From an uncultured Methylobacter sp. (GTDB lineage: Bacteria; Pseudomonadota; Gammaproteobacteria; Methylococcales; Methylomonadaceae): a stretch of 7,659 bases of DNA. Within the stretch, counting starts at the first letter, position 1. The number at the start of each line of letters is the position of its first letter. The notes under the pieces are model-generated. The model was not told the DNA's origin. It saw nothing but the letters and a program-made list of their open reading frames with translations, and ran no database searches. This document shows positions 5,804 through 7,659 of this stretch, piece after piece. A program made the translations under genes and the position numbers. The stretch covers positions 1-7,659 of the forward strand of contig CAIKYI010000561.1 of the NCBI GenBank assembly GCA_903831545.1, in the 5' to 3' direction.

Positions 5804-6655
5804 ATGGACTATAAATCTTATTACAGGATTATGGGGTTATCAAAAGACGCCACTCCGGACGAGGTTAAGAGCGCGTATCATAAACTGGCACACAAATACC
5901 ATCCCGACATAAGCAAAGAACCGGATGCAGAGACAAAGTTCAAGGAACTGAGAGCAGCTTACCAAGTACTTAATGACCCTCAAAAAAGAATCCACTACGA
6001 TGACATTGTCGACACAAACGGCAATACCAGAGGCAACTCCGGCAATGTCATCAGTCATTTTTTTGGACAATTGTTCGGCTGGAATCTCATGGAGCATAAC
6101 TCCCGGGAACAAGGACAGGACTGTCATGTTAAAGTTTATATTTATTTACACGACAGCATCCAGGGCTCGGCGTGCAATATTTACCTGAGTACTCCAGAAA
6201 TGGATACTCAAGGCCATACCCAGATAAAGCATGAACTTCTGAATATAAAAATCCCCAAAGGCATTAAGTCCGGGCAATATATCAGGCTGCCCGGCCTTGG
6301 TCAGCCAGGGGCAGAGAACAGCAACTCAGGCGATCTGGTTCTTGAAATTGCCTTTAACAACCACCCGTTGTATCAGGTCTCAGAAACCGATATTTATTTC
6401 AATTTGACTGTTACACCGCTGGAAGCCAAATTAGGCGCAAGCATCAAAGTCCCTACGCCCAAAGGTTCGGTCAATCTGAAAATTCCGCCAAAATCCCGAC
6501 AAGGCAGCAAGCTACGCTTGAAAGGTTGCGGACTACCCGCAACAATACCCGGTGACTTTTTAGTCATACTGAATATTGTCAGGCAATCCGAGAATACCGA
6601 GAATGCCAAAAAAGCCTACTCATCAATCCAGCAAATAATTAATTTTAATATCTAA
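5804..6655 (+). CDS. cbpA: CbpA/DnaJ-like co-chaperone (J-domain plus C-terminal substrate-binding domains)
   Basis: This is a class B J-protein: it stimulates the ATPase of DnaK and delivers unfolded substrates to it. The protein has 283 residues, shorter than E. coli CbpA (306). The J-domain covers residues 1-70 with the HPD triad at 33-35 in KYHPDISKEPDAE, very close to CbpA. The usual Gly/Phe-rich linker is reduced to a short Gly/Asn stretch with a few Phe (about 72-95). No CxxCxGxG zinc-finger repeats are present, which separates it from true DnaJ. CTD-I (about 107-185) and CTD-II (about 186-260) follow, then a short tail. The frame is open to a TTG at 5777, but the ATG at 5804 begins the J-domain directly. 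No purine-rich ribosome binding site is visible. The CbpA modulator gene cbpM, often next to cbpA, is absent. The assignment to CbpA rather than another class B J-protein is an inference. Confidence 0.88.
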   Translation: MDYKSYYRIMGLSKDATPDEVKSAYHKLAHKYHPDISKEPDAETKFKELRAAYQVLNDPQKRIHYDDIVDTNGNTRGNSGNVISHFFGQLFGWNLMEHNSREQGQDCHVKVYIYLHDSIQGSACNIYLSTPEMDTQGHTQIKHELLNIKIPKGIKSGQYIRLPGLGQPGAENSNSGDLVLEIAFNNHPLYQVSETDIYFNLTVTPLEAKLGASIKVPTPKGSVNLKIPPKSRQGSKLRLKGCGLPATIPGDFLVILNIVRQSENTENAKKAYSSIQQIINFNI

Positions 6656-6657
6656 AT

Positions 6658-7659
6658 CTACAGATACTTAACTTCGGGTTTACCGTCTGCCTGAACAAGT
6701 TCGCCGATAGTAAAAGCTGTTTCGCCTAATTGGACTAGTGTTTCCAGCGTGGCCTGCTGATCTTCGGCGGCAACACACACAATCATGCCAATCCCGCAAT
6801 TAAAGGTAGTCAGCATATCTGCCAACGATACATTTCCTTTTTCCTGTAGCCACTTAAAGATTGCAGGAAACTCCCAGGAGGACAGGTCGATATGGGCGTT
6901 GATGCCAACGGGAAGGACGCGGGGCAGGTTTTCGGTCAAGCCGCCGCCGGTAATATGAGCCAATGCATGTACCGGGACTTTTTCCAGTAGCGCCAACAAC
7001 GACTTCACGTAGATGCGAGTGGGCATCAGTAAAGCGGCTCCCAAGGTATTATCCGCAAAAGGTTGGTTAAGTTCGGAAGCGCTATGGCTAATAATTTTCC
7101 GGATCAGGGAATAGCCGTTGGAATGAGGCCCTGAGGAAGCGATACCAATCAATTTATCGCCAACTGTCACTTTAGTGCCGTCAAGTACTTTGCTTTTTTC
7201 TACTATACCGACGCAAAAGCCTGCCAAATCATAGTCACCCTGCGCATACATGCCTGGCATCTCGGCTGTTTCGCCGCCAACCAATGCAGCCCCTGACAAT
7301 TCACAGCCTTTACCTATGCCTTCAATAACCGAGGCCGCAGTATCGACATCCAGTTTGCCGGTAGCAAAATAATCCAGAAAAAATAGCGGCTCTGCACCCT
7401 GAACGATAATGTCATTGACACACATAGCAACCAGATCAATGCCAATGGTGTCATGCACACCCAGCTCATTAGCCAGCTTAAGCTTGGTGCCAACGCCGTC
7501 GGTACCGGAAACCAGAATCGGCTGTTGATAACGATCCAGCGGCAGTTCAAACATCGAACCAAAGCCACCCAGACCAGCCATAACCCCGGCTGTCCGCGTT
7601 CTGGCAGCGATGGGTTTGATGCGTTCAACCAATGCGTTTCCGGCCTCAATGTCAACGCC
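6658..7659 (-). CDS. purM: Phosphoribosylformylglycinamidine cyclo-ligase (AIR synthetase) PurM, 5' end cut by the window
   Basis: This cytosolic enzyme performs the fifth step of purine synthesis, closing FGAM to aminoimidazole ribotide with ATP. The frame is open to the right edge and 333 residues are visible. The first visible residues ([15 protein letters not shown]) match E. coli PurM (345 aa) from about residue 13, so roughly 12 N-terminal residues lie outside the window. A TTG at 7632 is an internal leucine codon, not a start. Conserved blocks in order are [72 protein letters not shown] and FNCGIGM, covering the AIRS N- and C-terminal domains. The gene ends 2 nt from the convergent cbpA-like gene. 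purN, which follows purM in E. coli, is not downstream here. Confidence 0.97.
   Translation of the reverse strand, partial: GVDIEAGNALVERIKPIAARTRTAGVMAGLGGFGSMFELPLDRYQQPILVSGTDGVGTKLKLANELGVHDTIGIDLVAMCVNDIIVQGAEPLFFLDYFATGKLDVDTAASVIEGIGKGCELSGAALVGGETAEMPGMYAQGDYDLAGFCVGIVEKSKVLDGTKVTVGDKLIGIASSGPHSNGYSLIRKIISHSASELNQPFADNTLGAALLMPTRIYVKSLLALLEKVPVHALAHITGGGLTENLPRVLPVGINAHIDLSSWEFPAIFKWLQEKGNVSLADMLTTFNCGIGMIVCVAAEDQQATLETLVQLGETAFTIGELVQADGKPEVKYL

Overview
The window reads as chromosomal DNA of a gammaproteobacterium with moderate GC content (roughly 45-47% by eye). NtrB, NtrC, PurM and the CbpA-like J-protein all resemble the Escherichia coli versions over most of their length. The AT-rich intergenic DNA and the gene set would fit a methanotroph of the Methylococcales, but that is an impression and not something the sequence proves.

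Layout from left to right. (1) 1-286 is a leader with a 13-bp near-perfect direct repeat and a good sigma-54 promoter candidate, followed by ntrB and ntrC on the + strand with an 8-nt overlap. (2) 2751-2988 is a gap that appears to hold a compact small-RNA gene: a sigma-70-like promoter with 17-bp spacing, a hairpin exposing a CCUCCU tract, and a strong intrinsic terminator. (3) On the - strand, read from right to left, are a small FUN14-family membrane protein gene, arsR, arsC (low-molecular-weight phosphatase type) and acr3 (arsenite efflux). An ArsR-like operator and a promoter lie between arsR and arsC, so arsC-acr3 can be switched separately from arsR. (4) 5331-5803 is a 473-nt gap holding a second small-RNA or attenuator candidate on the - strand, two further inverted repeats, and a 10-bp palindrome just before the next gene. 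(5) A cbpA/dnaJ-like co-chaperone gene on the + strand ends 2 nt from the end of a convergent purM, which runs off the right edge and lacks about 12 N-terminal residues.

How the genes work together. NtrB and NtrC form the nitrogen-limitation two-component system; NtrC activates sigma-54 promoters, possibly including its own. ArsR, ArsC and Acr3 form a minimal arsenic detoxification set: arsenate is reduced to arsenite, arsenite is exported, and ArsR senses arsenite. The J-protein recruits and stimulates DnaK. PurM makes aminoimidazole ribotide in purine synthesis. No mobile element, CRISPR array, tRNA or rRNA was seen. The least expected content is the two intergenic RNA candidates and the placement of the ars operator downstream of arsR.
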